Counted from the first letter of the stretch, positions 10,944 through 21,675 are shown. The stretch: 64,000 nucleotides of DNA from an uncultured Alphaproteobacteria bacterium (GCA_902584805.1 CACIBE010000005.1:62001-126000); one strand, 5' to 3'. Numbers and translations: made by a program. The notes: a model not told the origin generated them from the sequence alone.

Positions 10944-13178
10944 ATGAATATTAAAAAAGTAGTAGTAATAGGATCTGGCACTATGGGCAGTGGAATCGCA
11001 GCCCAAATAGCAAATGCTAATATTGATGTTACACTTCTAGACTTACCTTCAAAAGAAGGATCTAGAAACCAAATTACAGAAAACGCTAAAGAAAGAATTA
11101 AAAAATCACGACCCCCACTTTTAGTAGAAAAAAACAAAGCAGAATTAATTAAGGTTGGAAATATTGATGACGACTTTAATGAAGTCGCCGAAGCTGATTG
11201 GGTTGTGGAGGCTGTTGTTGAGAGAATAGATATTAAACACAACATTTATGATAAAATTCAGACTACAAGAAAGAATAATTCTATAATTTCATCTAATACA
11301 TCTACAATTCCATTAAAAATTTTATCAGCAAATATGTCAGACGAAATGAAAAAAAATTTTTGCATTACTCATTTTTTTAACCCAGTTCGTTATATGGCAT
11401 TGCTTGAGATAGTAACTGAAGAAGTTAATGACATTGAAAAAATAAATTTATTAAAACAATTTTGTGATGAAAAACTTGGTAAAGGTGTAATTATTTGTAA
11501 CGACACTCCAGGATTTATCGGAAACAGAATTGGAGTTTATGCAATGCAAGTTGCTATGACTGAAGCTTTTAAAATGAAGATATCAATTGAAGAGGCCGAT
11601 GCAGTATTTGGAAGACCTATGGGTATCCCAAAGACTGGAATTTTTGGATTATACGATTTAATCGGTATTGATTTGATGGCTGATGTTTTAAAAAGTTTTA
11701 TCAAAGAACTCCCAAAAGAAGATCCTTTCCATGAGGTTGCACAAGAAATTCCATTGGTCAGAAACCTTATTGAAACTGGGTATACAGGAAGAAAAGGTAA
11801 GGGTGGTTTTTATAGAATGAATAAATCTGATGGAAAAAAAATTCTTGAAGCTATTAATTTAGAAACTGGCGAGTATCACCCAAGTCAGAAAATTAATTTA
11901 GGTATTGGAGATAAAATTGACATAAACAAACTTATTCAACGAAAAGACAAATACGGTGAATATGCAAAATCAATTCTGACAAAAGTAATTAGGTATGCTG
12001 CATATTTAATCCCTGATGTATCAACAAAATATATAGACATAGATGATGCACTAAGATTAGGTTTTAATTGGACTCTTGGACCTTTTGAAATGCTTTCAAA
12101 TATTGATACAAAAAATTTTATTGATCAAAATACGGATATTAACTTCTTTAAAGATCTAAAGGGAATTTTTGAATTTAATAAAAGACCTGGATATTTAGAT
12201 TCAAGTATTGACAATTTAAGATCATTAAATTCACAAAAAACTTTTGAGAACCCTTCTGCTAATGTTAAAAATGCTGCATCTTATCAGGTTGTTGAATTTA
12301 CTACTAAGGCAAACGCTTTAGATACTGACTCTATGTTAGCTTTAAAAGAAGCTGCTCAAAATAATAAAAGCACAATTGTAATTAATGATGCAATGCAATT
12401 TTCTGCTGGTGTAAATTTAAATTATGTCATGGAATTTGCTAAAAATAATGAATGGTCTAAAATTGAAAAATTTATAATTGATTTCCAACAAACATGTAAA
12501 ACAATAAAATATGCAGATAAGCCTTTTATTGCTGCGCCATCAGGGCTTGCTATTGGTGGTGGTTTTGAAGTCGTATTGCATTGTGATTATAACGTTGCTC
12601 ATACAAATGTTGTTCTTGGACTAGTTGAATCTTTAGTTGGACTCATTCCTGCTGGTGGGGGTTGTAAGGAAATGCTGTGGCGTTGGTTGCAAACTTCAGA
12701 AGGTAAAGAAAATTCTGAACATGCGTCTATGAAAGTTTTTGATCTTATTGGTTATGCTATTACTGCTACCTCACCAAATGAAGCGCTGCCAAATCAATTC
12801 TTTTTAGAAAAGGATAAAGTGGTAATAAATAGAGACAGACAATTATCAACGGCTATCGATTTATTAAATAATATTGAAGAAAGGTATGAAAAACCATCTC
12901 AACCTAAATTCAATTTAGGCGGTAGTGCTGTCAGAGATAAAATGTTTGAAAAACTTGAAGCACTTTATAATGAAAATAAAATTTTAGATCATGGATTAGA
13001 AGTAGGTAAACAAATTGCTTTTGTACTTAGTGGTGGAAATACAAATATTGATAATGAATTAAGTGAAGATGATCTTTATAATCTTGAATTAGAAGCTTTC
13101 ATGAGACTTATCCAGATGCCTAAAACTCAAGAGCGAATAAAACATACACTTGAAACTGGAAAACCATTAGTAAATTAA
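10944..13178 (+). CDS. 3-hydroxyacyl-CoA dehydrogenase / enoyl-CoA hydratase fusion (FadB-like)
   Basis: N-term GSGTMGSGIAAQIA, HFFNPVRYM, GFIGNRIG; C-terminal crotonase-like PFIAAPSGLAIGGGFEVVLHCD. Confidence 0.9.
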   Translation: MNIKKVVVIGSGTMGSGIAAQIANANIDVTLLDLPSKEGSRNQITENAKERIKKSRPPLLVEKNKAELIKVGNIDDDFNEVAEADWVVEAVVERIDIKHNIYDKIQTTRKNNSIISSNTSTIPLKILSANMSDEMKKNFCITHFFNPVRYMALLEIVTEEVNDIEKINLLKQFCDEKLGKGVIICNDTPGFIGNRIGVYAMQVAMTEAFKMKISIEEADAVFGRPMGIPKTGIFGLYDLIGIDLMADVLKSFIKELPKEDPFHEVAQEIPLVRNLIETGYTGRKGKGGFYRMNKSDGKKILEAINLETGEYHPSQKINLGIGDKIDINKLIQRKDKYGEYAKSILTKVIRYAAYLIPDVSTKYIDIDDALRLGFNWTLGPFEMLSNIDTKNFIDQNTDINFFKDLKGIFEFNKRPGYLDSSIDNLRSLNSQKTFENPSANVKNAASYQVVEFTTKANALDTDSMLALKEAAQNNKSTIVINDAMQFSAGVNLNYVMEFAKNNEWSKIEKFIIDFQQTCKTIKYADKPFIAAPSGLAIGGGFEVVLHCDYNVAHTNVVLGLVESLVGLIPAGGGCKEMLWRWLQTSEGKENSEHASMKVFDLIGYAITATSPNEALPNQFFLEKDKVVINRDRQLSTAIDLLNNIEERYEKPSQPKFNLGGSAVRDKMFEKLEALYNENKILDHGLEVGKQIAFVLSGGNTNIDNELSEDDLYNLELEAFMRLIQMPKTQERIKHTLETGKPLVN

Positions 13179-13216
13179 ATTAATTTCTTGTAGTATTTGA
13201 TCCTTATAGGAAACAG

Positions 13217-14848
13217 ATGAGTAATTTTGAAACAAACTTAGATAAAAATTCAGCCAATTTTATTCCATTATCACCTTTAAGTTTTATAAGTCGCGTAAAA
13301 GACATTTATCCAAACTATGACTCTTTAGTTTATGGAAATAGAAGTTACACTTGGCTTGAAACCTATAATCGATGTATCAAGTTTGCTAGTGCTTTAGCAA
13401 AAAAAGGAATTACAAAAGGAAGTACCGTTTCAATTATAGCTGCAAATACTCCAGAATTATTTGAAGCACATTATTCTATCCCAATGACTGGCGGCGTTAT
13501 TAATACGATCAATACCAGACTTGATGCAGAAACAATTGCGTATATTTTAGATCATAGTGATGCAAAACTTCTTATAACTGATACTCAATTTTCACCTACA
13601 ATGAAAAAAGCTTTGCAAATATATGGGAAGAATATTCCTATTATTGATATTCATGATGATCAGGCAAATTTTAAAGAGGGTGAGGGTGAAAAAATTGGAG
13701 AAATGACATATGAAGAATTTTTACAAACGGGTGATGATAATTATAATTGGTCTTTACCTGAAGATGAATGGCAAGCAATCTCACTAAGCTATACATCAGG
13801 CACAACTGGTAAACCAAAAGGCGTTGTGTATCACCACCGTGGATCATATTTAATGTCAACAGGAAGTGTTACGGCATGGAACATGCCTAATAAATTAACA
13901 TTTCTTTATACAGTTCCAATGTTCCACTGTAACGGATGGGGGTATCCTTGGACAGCTGCTTTAATACATGCAAAGATTATTTGCTGCAGATACATTGTTG
14001 CAAAAGATATTTATAACTTAATAGATAAATATAAAGTAACTCATTTTGGAGGTGCTCCTATAGTTTTAAGTTTAATTGCTAACGCAGATGAGAAAGATAA
14101 AAAAGAAATAAATCATAAAGTATACGTATTAACTGCTGGGGCTCCACCAACGAGTGCAATACTTGAAAAGATGGATAACTTAGGTTTTGAAGTTATGCAT
14201 GTATATGGATTAACTGAAACATACGGTCATATTCTTCAGTGTGCTTGGAATGAAGAATGGGAATCACAATCAAAATCTGAAAAAGCTGATATTAAAGCAA
14301 GACAAGGTGTTCGTTATCCAAATACTGAAGAAGTTTGTGTAGCAGATCCAGAGACTTATGAAAAAGTTCCAATGGATGGAGAAACCATGGGAGAGATTTT
14401 AATTCGAGGAAATGTTGTAATGAAAGGATATTACAAAAATAAAGAGGCAACTGAAACATCCATGAAAAAAGGATGGTTTCACTCTGGTGATTTAGCTGTA
14501 GTCTATCCTGATGGATATATTCAAATAAAAGATAGATCGAAAGATATTATAATTTCTGGTGGAGAAAATATTTCATCTGTGGAAGTGGAAAATGTTGTTG
14601 CAAAACATCCAGCTGTTTCATTGGTTGCAGTAGTCGCAAAACCAGATGAGAAGTGGGGTGAAACACCTTGTGCTTTTGTAGAATTAGTACCTGGAAAAAA
14701 TGCCACAGAAGATGATATAATTCAGTTTTGCAAAGAAAATATGGCTGGATTTAAAAGACCAAAGCATGTAATCTTTGGTGAATTACCAAAAACTTCAACT
14801 GGGAAGATACAAAAGTTTGAATTAAGAACAAAAGCAAAGGAGTTATAA
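13217..14848 (+). CDS. Acyl-CoA ligase (AMP-binding; DmdB-like / medium-chain type)
   Basis: YTSGTTGKPKGVVYHHRG, YGLTETYG, ending PKTSTGKIQKFELR. Confidence 0.88.
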   Translation: MSNFETNLDKNSANFIPLSPLSFISRVKDIYPNYDSLVYGNRSYTWLETYNRCIKFASALAKKGITKGSTVSIIAANTPELFEAHYSIPMTGGVINTINTRLDAETIAYILDHSDAKLLITDTQFSPTMKKALQIYGKNIPIIDIHDDQANFKEGEGEKIGEMTYEEFLQTGDDNYNWSLPEDEWQAISLSYTSGTTGKPKGVVYHHRGSYLMSTGSVTAWNMPNKLTFLYTVPMFHCNGWGYPWTAALIHAKIICCRYIVAKDIYNLIDKYKVTHFGGAPIVLSLIANADEKDKKEINHKVYVLTAGAPPTSAILEKMDNLGFEVMHVYGLTETYGHILQCAWNEEWESQSKSEKADIKARQGVRYPNTEEVCVADPETYEKVPMDGETMGEILIRGNVVMKGYYKNKEATETSMKKGWFHSGDLAVVYPDGYIQIKDRSKDIIISGGENISSVEVENVVAKHPAVSLVAVVAKPDEKWGETPCAFVELVPGKNATEDDIIQFCKENMAGFKRPKHVIFGELPKTSTGKIQKFELRTKAKEL

Positions 14849-16159
14849 ATGGATCCAAAAACTTATAAATTTGACACACTCAGTCTACATGCAGGTTATC
14901 AACCGAGTAAAAATGCTGGGTCAAGACAAGTACCAATTTATCAAACAACTTCATACATGTTTGATGATGTTGACCATGCAGCAGCACTTTTTAATTTAGA
15001 AAGAGGTGGTCATATTTATAGTCGTATGTCCAACCCAACAGTACAAGTTCTAGAAGAAAGAGTTTGTGCACTTGAAGGAGGAACAGCTGCTCTTGCAACT
15101 GCATCAGGAATGAGTGCAATATTTTTAACTATTATGACTCTTTGTAACGCCGGTGATCACATGGTTGTTTCTTCTCAGCTTTACGGTGGAACTGTAAATT
15201 TATTTAGATTAACGCTTCCTAAGTTTGGTATTAAAACAACTTTTGTAAAACCAAGAGATACAGAAGGTTTTAAAAAAGCTATTCAACCAAATACTAAAGG
15301 AATTTTTGGTGAGCTTGTTGGTAATCCTGGTAATGAATTAATGAACATGCCTGAAGTTTCAAACATAGCAAAAGAAGCAGGTATCCCACTAATAATTGAT
15401 AGTACTTATCAAACTCCTTATTTGTGTAGACCTTTTGAACACGGAGCTGACCTTGTTGTACACTCACTAACTAAATGGATGAGTGGTAATGGTTCTTCTA
15501 TGGCAGGAATATTAGTTGAAGGTGGAACTTTTGATTGGATGCAAAATGATAAATTTCCTTCTATGACAGAACCTTACGAGGGCTATCATGGGTTATCATT
15601 TGCAGAAGAATTTGGTCCAACAGCATTTACTATGATGGCAAGAGCTGAAGGAATGAGAGATATGGGACCTTGTTTAGCACCTCAAAATGCTTGGAATATT
15701 TTACATGGACTTGAAACTCTTTCTCTTCGTATGGAAAAACATTGTTCCAATGCTTTGAAGATGGTTGAGTATTTATCAAATCATGAAAGCGTTGCTTGGG
15801 TATCTCATGCAAGTGCACCTGGTCATCCAGATAAGGAACTTGCAGAAAAAATTCTTCCTAAGGGAACTGGTTCAATGATTGCCTTTGGAATTAAAGGTGG
15901 AAAAGAAGCAGGTGCTGCGTTCATTAATAATGTTAAACTTGCGTCACATTTAGCAAATGTTGGTGATGCGAGAACATTAGTTATCCATCCGGCATCAGCA
16001 ACTCACTCACAAATGGATGAGGCAACTTTAAAATTTGCTGGATTATCTCATGATATGATTAGATTATCTGTTGGCTTAGAAGACTTTGAAGATATCGTAA
16101 ACGATTTCGAAGATGGATTTAGAGCTGCAAAAAAACCTCGTTTAGTTGCAAACAAGTAA
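14849..16159 (+). CDS. Cys/Met metabolism PLP enzyme (O-acetylhomoserine sulfhydrylase / methionine gamma-lyase family)
   Basis: TLSLHAGYQPSKNAGSRQVPIYQTTSY, SRMSNPTVQVLEERVCALEGG, VHSLTKWMSGNG. Confidence 0.9.
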   Translation: MDPKTYKFDTLSLHAGYQPSKNAGSRQVPIYQTTSYMFDDVDHAAALFNLERGGHIYSRMSNPTVQVLEERVCALEGGTAALATASGMSAIFLTIMTLCNAGDHMVVSSQLYGGTVNLFRLTLPKFGIKTTFVKPRDTEGFKKAIQPNTKGIFGELVGNPGNELMNMPEVSNIAKEAGIPLIIDSTYQTPYLCRPFEHGADLVVHSLTKWMSGNGSSMAGILVEGGTFDWMQNDKFPSMTEPYEGYHGLSFAEEFGPTAFTMMARAEGMRDMGPCLAPQNAWNILHGLETLSLRMEKHCSNALKMVEYLSNHESVAWVSHASAPGHPDKELAEKILPKGTGSMIAFGIKGGKEAGAAFINNVKLASHLANVGDARTLVIHPASATHSQMDEATLKFAGLSHDMIRLSVGLEDFEDIVNDFEDGFRAAKKPRLVANK

Positions 16160-16975
16160 ATGAAGTTTAAAGTTCGCGGAATTGATACGTTTGCCTCCAC
16201 TGGAGGCAGACCTTTTGACAAAAATAAACCTCTTATTATTTTTGTTCACGGCAGTGGACTAAGTCATATGGTCTGGGTTTTACAAACACGTTATTTTGCA
16301 TTCCGTGGATACAGCGTTTTAGCACTCGATTTACCAGGTCACGGACTTTCTTCTGGTGAAAGTTTAAAAACTATTGAAGAAATGGGAAACTGGGTTGGTG
16401 ATGTTATTGGTGCAGTTGGATGTAAAGAAGCTTCACTAGTTGGACACTCTCAAGGATGTCTTGTAACAATGGAATGTGTTGCACAACACCCAGAAAAAAT
16501 TAAAACTTTAACTCTTATGGGCGGTGCCTCTGCTATTCCGATGAACCCAGAATTATTAAAGCTAGCTGAAGAGAGTAATCCTAAGGCTGTTGATCTTATG
16601 ATGGATTTTGCGCATGGCCCTGCAGGACATTTTGGAGGCCATCCTGTTCCAGGTTTATATCACCTAAATGTTGGTTCCATGATTGTTCAAAATAAAGAAA
16701 TTAAAGATACTCTAGGTGTCGATTTTAGAGCATGTGATAATTATAAAAATGGACCTGAGGTTGCTAAGAAATTGGATTTACCTACTCTTTCTATATTAGG
16801 TGCACAAGACAGAATGTGCCGTTTAAAAGATGGAAAAATTCTTGCTGATTATATTAAAGGATCAGAAGTAAAGATCATTGAAGATTGTGGGCATATGATG
16901 CTCTTAGAAGAAGCAGATCAAACATTAGAAATTTTAAAGAAATTCATAGCTGAACACTATCCTTTGCCTAATTAG
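16160..16975 (+). CDS. Alpha/beta hydrolase
   Basis: FVHGSGLSHMVW, LVGHSQGCLV, C-terminal DCGHMML. Confidence 0.85.
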   Translation: MKFKVRGIDTFASTGGRPFDKNKPLIIFVHGSGLSHMVWVLQTRYFAFRGYSVLALDLPGHGLSSGESLKTIEEMGNWVGDVIGAVGCKEASLVGHSQGCLVTMECVAQHPEKIKTLTLMGGASAIPMNPELLKLAEESNPKAVDLMMDFAHGPAGHFGGHPVPGLYHLNVGSMIVQNKEIKDTLGVDFRACDNYKNGPEVAKKLDLPTLSILGAQDRMCRLKDGKILADYIKGSEVKIIEDCGHMMLLEEADQTLEILKKFIAEHYPLPN

Positions 16976-17000
16976 ATAATTTTAAAAAGTTAATCAAAGG

Positions 17001-17183
17001 CTACTTATTTTCTTCTTTATCCGGTCTTGTAAGTTCTTCGAGTTTACGCATTTCTTCTTCCATTTTAAGCTTTTCTTGCTCTTCACGTTTCTTTTTGCGC
17101 TCCTCAGCTTTCATTTTTAGCTTAAGCTCTTTCTGCATTTTGCGGTCTCCCGCTTTAGATTTGTGATTAAAGTGAATGCCCAT
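17001..17183 (-). CDS. Small highly charged protein, unknown function
   Basis: 60 aa K/E-rich ORF, intergenic position, no overlap with other genes. Confidence 0.5.
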   Translation of the reverse strand: MGIHFNHKSKAGDRKMQKELKLKMKAEERKKKREEQEKLKMEEEMRKLEELTRPDKEENK

Positions 17184-17238
17184 ATAAACCTGGCAACTAT
17201 ATACTAAATATCATGAAATTTTTCTAGACTCTAATTTG

Positions 17239-17433
17239 CTAATTTCTAGCTAACCAAACAATTAAAACAAAGACAAATATAGCAATTGCTTGAAATAATA
17301 CTCTTAGTCGCATTAGTTTATTACTGTGATTTTTGTTAAGCTTTCCATTTACTGCCATAGCAATAACACCAACAACAACAACTGCTAGAGTTGCTGCCAT
17401 GAACAAGACAAGTATTATTTGCATTGTACTCAT
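17239..17433 (-). CDS. HIG1-domain / twin-TM small membrane protein
   Basis: Two hydrophobic helices separated by NKLMRLRVLFQAIAI, typical of HIG1-like alphaproteobacterial proteins. Confidence 0.75.
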   Translation of the reverse strand: MSTMQIILVLFMAATLAVVVVGVIAMAVNGKLNKNHSNKLMRLRVLFQAIAIFVFVLIVWLARN

Positions 17434-17489
17434 AATAATATCTATATAAAACTTTTATTCTATGAAACAAGATAACTTAAATAAAGTGT

Positions 17490-18170
17490 TTGTTTATGGT
17501 TGATATTTTAAAAGGTCCGTCAATTACTAAACATCAAAATCCAAAAAAATTAATGATTATGCTTCATGGATATGGAGATAACGCTAATAATTTTATCCAA
17601 ATTGCAAATTTAATTGATCAAGATCACTGGGGGATGAAATATGTTGCACTAAATGCACCAGATACAATCCAAGATTATCCAATGGGTTATGAATGGTTTC
17701 AATTATATCTCAATGGCACTCATATTTCTAATGCTGGTACAAAAGAATACGATGTAGCCAAAAAGAAAATATTTGAGAATGTAGAAAAAATTCATAATTC
17801 AATTTCTCTTTTATTAGAAAATTTAAATTTAAAAACGACCGATTGTTTTGTTATGGGTTTTTCTCAAGGAGGTATGATGGCTTTTGAACTTGGGCAAATA
17901 CTTCAAAATCAGTTGGCAGGTTTAGCAATTATATCGTCAAGAATTATATCAAAAGAACATAAGCCTAATAATGCATTTTTAAAAACACCAATTTTTATTT
18001 CTCATGGCGCTCAAGATGCTGTTTTACCTGTTTCTAACTATAACGAATCAATTGAAGTCTTAAAAAATTATAACTACAACTATGAGAATCACCTAATTGA
18101 AAAAGACGAGCACACAATGTCACAAGAAACAATAACTTTTTTCCAAAATTTTATTAAAAAAAATATTTAA
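17490..18170 (+). CDS. Phospholipase/carboxylesterase family (alpha/beta hydrolase)
   Basis: MLHGYGDNANNF, MGFSQGGMMAFELG, SHGAQDAVLPV. Confidence 0.85.
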   Translation: MFMVDILKGPSITKHQNPKKLMIMLHGYGDNANNFIQIANLIDQDHWGMKYVALNAPDTIQDYPMGYEWFQLYLNGTHISNAGTKEYDVAKKKIFENVEKIHNSISLLLENLNLKTTDCFVMGFSQGGMMAFELGQILQNQLAGLAIISSRIISKEHKPNNAFLKTPIFISHGAQDAVLPVSNYNESIEVLKNYNYNYENHLIEKDEHTMSQETITFFQNFIKKNI

Positions 18171-18234
18171 AGTAATCGAATCTTAATATTATATTACTAT
18201 GTAAATTTTATGACCTGGGTGAGTAAAAACTAAA

Positions 18235-18789
18235 ATGAGTACTGCAGAAAATCCAGCTTTAGTTCTTAATGCTGATTTTCGGCCGCTATCTTACTATCCA
18301 CTTTCTTTATGTTCATGGCAAGACGCTATCAAAGCTGTTTTTCTTGAAAGAGTTTCAGTTATAGAAAATTACGAGCACGAAGTTCATTCTCCAAATCTTA
18401 CTTTTAAGCTGCCAAGTGTAATTGCCTTAAAGGACTATGTAACTCCACAACGAAGACCGGCATTCACCCGTTTTAATGTTTTTCTCAGAGATAATTTTAC
18501 TTGCCAATACTGCACTAATCGTTTTCCAGCTAACGAATTAACATTTGATCATTTAGTGCCGAAATGTTTGCATGGAAAAACTACTTGGGAAAACGTTGTC
18601 TCAGCATGCACGTCATGTAATTTAAAAAAAGGAAGAAAACTGATACAGAATACTGATATGAAACTTTTTAAAAAACCTCTACGACCATCGTCAATTCAAC
18701 TTCAAAATAATGGTAGAAATTTTCCACCAAATTTTTTGCATGAGACTTGGAGAGATTATTTATACTGGGATACAGAATTAGAAAATTAA
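18235..18789 (+). CDS. HNH endonuclease family protein
   Basis: CQYCTNRFPANELTFDHLVPKCLHGKTTWENVVSACTSCNLKKG. Confidence 0.88.
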   Translation: MSTAENPALVLNADFRPLSYYPLSLCSWQDAIKAVFLERVSVIENYEHEVHSPNLTFKLPSVIALKDYVTPQRRPAFTRFNVFLRDNFTCQYCTNRFPANELTFDHLVPKCLHGKTTWENVVSACTSCNLKKGRKLIQNTDMKLFKKPLRPSSIQLQNNGRNFPPNFLHETWRDYLYWDTELEN

Positions 18790-19355
18790 ATTTTTTTTGA
18801 TATAGCGATCGCTGTCTTACATCCAAGCTCTATTACTTTTGACATAATTTTATATCCTGGTGCGCTTTCAGCATCATGTTCTATTCCAATATCATGATGT
18901 TCAAGTTCATCATCTCGAAATTTGGAAATTGTTTTTTTTAAATCTTTATGATCATCACCTAAAAGTTCCAATTGTTCTTGGTAATGTTCACCAATAACTT
19001 TTTCAACAGCAACTGTACAAGCCATGGCAGCTTTTTCACCCATTAAGGCAGTGGATGCACCAAGCGCATATCCAGCAACATTCCATAAAGGAAGCAGAGC
19101 AGTTGGTCTAACTCTATGTTCTAATATTAATTCATTAAATTTATCAATATGCTCTTGTTCTTGATCAGCCATATGTTGAATGGTTTTGCCAAGCTTTGAG
19201 CTTTTCCCAAAAATTGCTATTTGCCCATCATATATTTTAGTTGCGCCGTATTCACCAGCATGATCAACTCTTATGATTTCTTCTAAAATCTCCCTATGGG
19301 TAGTTCTATTTGACGAGGATTTTTTTTTATATGTTTTTTTCTTTTTTAAAGCCAT
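18786..19355 (-). CDS. coq7: Demethoxyubiquinone hydroxylase
   Basis: EEIIRVDHAGEYGATKIYDGQ ... EQEH ... DDELEHHDIG di-iron ligands; start chosen at 19355 (MALKKKK). Confidence 0.93.
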   Translation of the reverse strand: MALKKKKTYKKKSSSNRTTHREILEEIIRVDHAGEYGATKIYDGQIAIFGKSSKLGKTIQHMADQEQEHIDKFNELILEHRVRPTALLPLWNVAGYALGASTALMGEKAAMACTVAVEKVIGEHYQEQLELLGDDHKDLKKTISKFRDDELEHHDIGIEHDAESAPGYKIMSKVIELGCKTAIAISKKI

Positions 19356-19821
19356 AGTATCTAAATAAATAAATAGCATTTAAAATAAAAATAACTAGTA
19401 AAACAAGCGTATTAATTGAAGCAGCAGAAATTCCAAAAAAACTCCAAATAACTTCATCACAACTAATTACCTGTTTTGATAATATCTGCGCTTTAAGGTC
19501 TGTAGTATTCTCACTGTTTGTTAACATTGCTGAACAACCTGCTGGTCCTTTAAGAATTTTATTTTCAACTCCTACGTGCCATATAGAATAAAAAAGCCCG
19601 TAAACTGATACAAACTGTATTACTAAATAAAGCCAAATTTTATTTAAATGTTTGAATAAAAAAATCAAAATCAAACATATTAAAATTAAATAATATGGAT
19701 GTCTTTGCTTTAAACACAATTCACATGGCTGAAGATTAAAAAAATATTCTGCAATCAATGCTGATGATATCGAGATTAGAGAAATAATAAATAAAAGTGT
19801 TGTCCAATTACGAATTATCAT
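19327..19821 (-). CDS. dsbB: Disulfide bond formation protein B
   Basis: LQPCELCLKQRHPYY CxxC, four TM helices, second Cys pair. Confidence 0.88.
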   Translation of the reverse strand: MIIRNWTTLLFIISLISISSALIAEYFFNLQPCELCLKQRHPYYLILICLILIFLFKHLNKIWLYLVIQFVSVYGLFYSIWHVGVENKILKGPAGCSAMLTNSENTTDLKAQILSKQVISCDEVIWSFFGISAASINTLVLLVIFILNAIYLFRYYGFKKEKNI

Positions 19822-20402
19822 AAAAATCTAATTATAAAAACACTTCCAATAAGTAAAATAAAAAACATAATAGTTAAAATATTAAAATATTTATCAATAA
19901 TTAACTTAATTTTTTCACCAAAAAAATAAAGAAGTATTGCAATTAAATAAAATCTTAATCCTCGACCAATAATAGAAACAATAATAAACAAAAAAATATT
20001 TAATCCAAATACACCACTTGCAATAGTAATAAACTTATAAGGAAAGGGTGTTATTCCAGCACCTAGAACAATTAATATACCAAATTCTTTGTAGTAATTT
20101 TCAAAGACACTAAAAGAATTTTCTAAATGATAAAATTCAACAATGTAAATACCAACCGAATTATAAAAAAAATATCCTATTGCATATCCTAGTAGTCCAC
20201 CGAGAACTGAAAAGAGTGTACACATAAAAGCATAAAATAAAGCCTTTGCTTTGGATGCTAACGCCATTGGTATCAACAGTATGTCTGGTGGAATTGGAAA
20301 AAATGAGCTTTCTGCAAATGATATCAAACTTAAATACCACTTTGCATTTTTATGTTCTGCTTTTTCTAAAGTCCAATTGTAAGTTCTTTTAAGAAAATTC
20401 AT
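19818..20402 (-). CDS. YqaA/DedA-like VTT-domain membrane protein
   Basis: SFAESSFFPIPPDILLIPMALAS, GAGITPFPYKFITIASG. Confidence 0.8.
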   Translation of the reverse strand: MNFLKRTYNWTLEKAEHKNAKWYLSLISFAESSFFPIPPDILLIPMALASKAKALFYAFMCTLFSVLGGLLGYAIGYFFYNSVGIYIVEFYHLENSFSVFENYYKEFGILIVLGAGITPFPYKFITIASGVFGLNIFLFIIVSIIGRGLRFYLIAILLYFFGEKIKLIIDKYFNILTIMFFILLIGSVFIIRFL

Positions 20403-20478
20403 TTAATTTATTTTTTTTAATAATTTTGATTTATACTATTAATGATTTTAAATCTAAATTATCATAAATATTACCTAA

Positions 20479-21675
20479 ATGGAAAATATAGAGACTAAAG
20501 AATTAAAAACCGCATTTTATGCAACCTTTTCACAAGGGTTCTTTGCAACATTAACTTTCAGTATGTTCATGGTAAATTCACCAATTCTTTTTGATTTGAT
20601 TGATATGACAAAAACAGAATTTTCTATAGGATTTATTATTTTTGGTATTTGTAATGTAATTACAAACCAACTTACAACCCGTTTTTTACTCCCAAAAATA
20701 GGAAGCACAAATTGTTTAATAATTGCAAGATTATTGTACGCATTTATTCCATTTTCAATTTTTTACTTCTCTTCTTATAATTTTTTTATTTTTGTATCTA
20801 TGTTGTGGGGTATTTCTATTGGCATACAAGCACCAAATATTTTTACGCAAGTTGCGATAATAGAACAGAAAACAAAAAAAATCCTTAATCCAATATTTAA
20901 ATCATCCTTTAATTTTGGTTTCCTTCTTGGAGCAGGAATATCTAGTTTATGTCTTGGTTTAGAAATTGACCCTGTCTATACTACTTTTATTGTAGGTTTG
21001 TTTGTTTTTATATCAACTTTGACTATGTATTTCTTTGGATTGAATATGAAATATGATGTTGTTAATAAGGATCCAAGATTTTCAATTCCAAACTATAAAA
21101 TAATCATGTTTGCATCAATTAACATGTGTATTATCGCATTTATGGGAATAATAATTCAATGGTCACCTTTATGGCTCGTTACTGATCTTTCTGCGCCAAT
21201 TTTTTTAGTTGGTTCAATAGTTATTTTTTTTAATCTAGGTGAGATCATAAGTAATATTTTTGCGTCAAAATTAATTACAAAATTTGGTGAGGTAATTGTA
21301 GGCCCATGTTTTGCAATGTTTGGATCCACAATATTAGTGTTAAGTATTTTTTCTCAAAATATAGTTATTATTTTTATAGCAATAACACTTTTTGGAATGT
21401 TAATTTCCAACGTTATGCCCATAGTATTTAGACAGGCAGTAAAAAATTCTCAAAATCCAATTCCAGTTACTATTTCTCATGTATCAAGTATTGCTTTTGT
21501 CGGAGCTATATTTGGACCTGCTGTCGTTGGAATTTCAGCTGAAACTTTTGGTTTAACATTTAATATGTATGCATTAGGCGTAATAATGTTTTTGATTGCC
21601 TTACTAATGTTTTTTATAATGCGTGAAGATAAATTGGTAGGAGTAGAGGGAATCGAACCCACACCACCGAAGTGA
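20479..21675 (+). CDS. MFS transporter; C-terminal codons lie antisense to tRNA-Leu
   Basis: 12-TM-like hydrophobic protein; last codons VGVEGIEPTPPK are antisense tRNA sequence. Confidence 0.8.
   Translation: MENIETKELKTAFYATFSQGFFATLTFSMFMVNSPILFDLIDMTKTEFSIGFIIFGICNVITNQLTTRFLLPKIGSTNCLIIARLLYAFIPFSIFYFSSYNFFIFVSMLWGISIGIQAPNIFTQVAIIEQKTKKILNPIFKSSFNFGFLLGAGISSLCLGLEIDPVYTTFIVGLFVFISTLTMYFFGLNMKYDVVNKDPRFSIPNYKIIMFASINMCIIAFMGIIIQWSPLWLVTDLSAPIFLVGSIVIFFNLGEIISNIFASKLITKFGEVIVGPCFAMFGSTILVLSIFSQNIVIIFIAITLFGMLISNVMPIVFRQAVKNSQNPIPVTISHVSSIAFVGAIFGPAVVGISAETFGLTFNMYALGVIMFLIALLMFFIMREDKLVGVEGIEPTPPK

Noticed and set aside
10940-11245. 101-aa minus-strand ORF
   Set aside because: Antisense to the 3-hydroxyacyl-CoA dehydrogenase N-terminus
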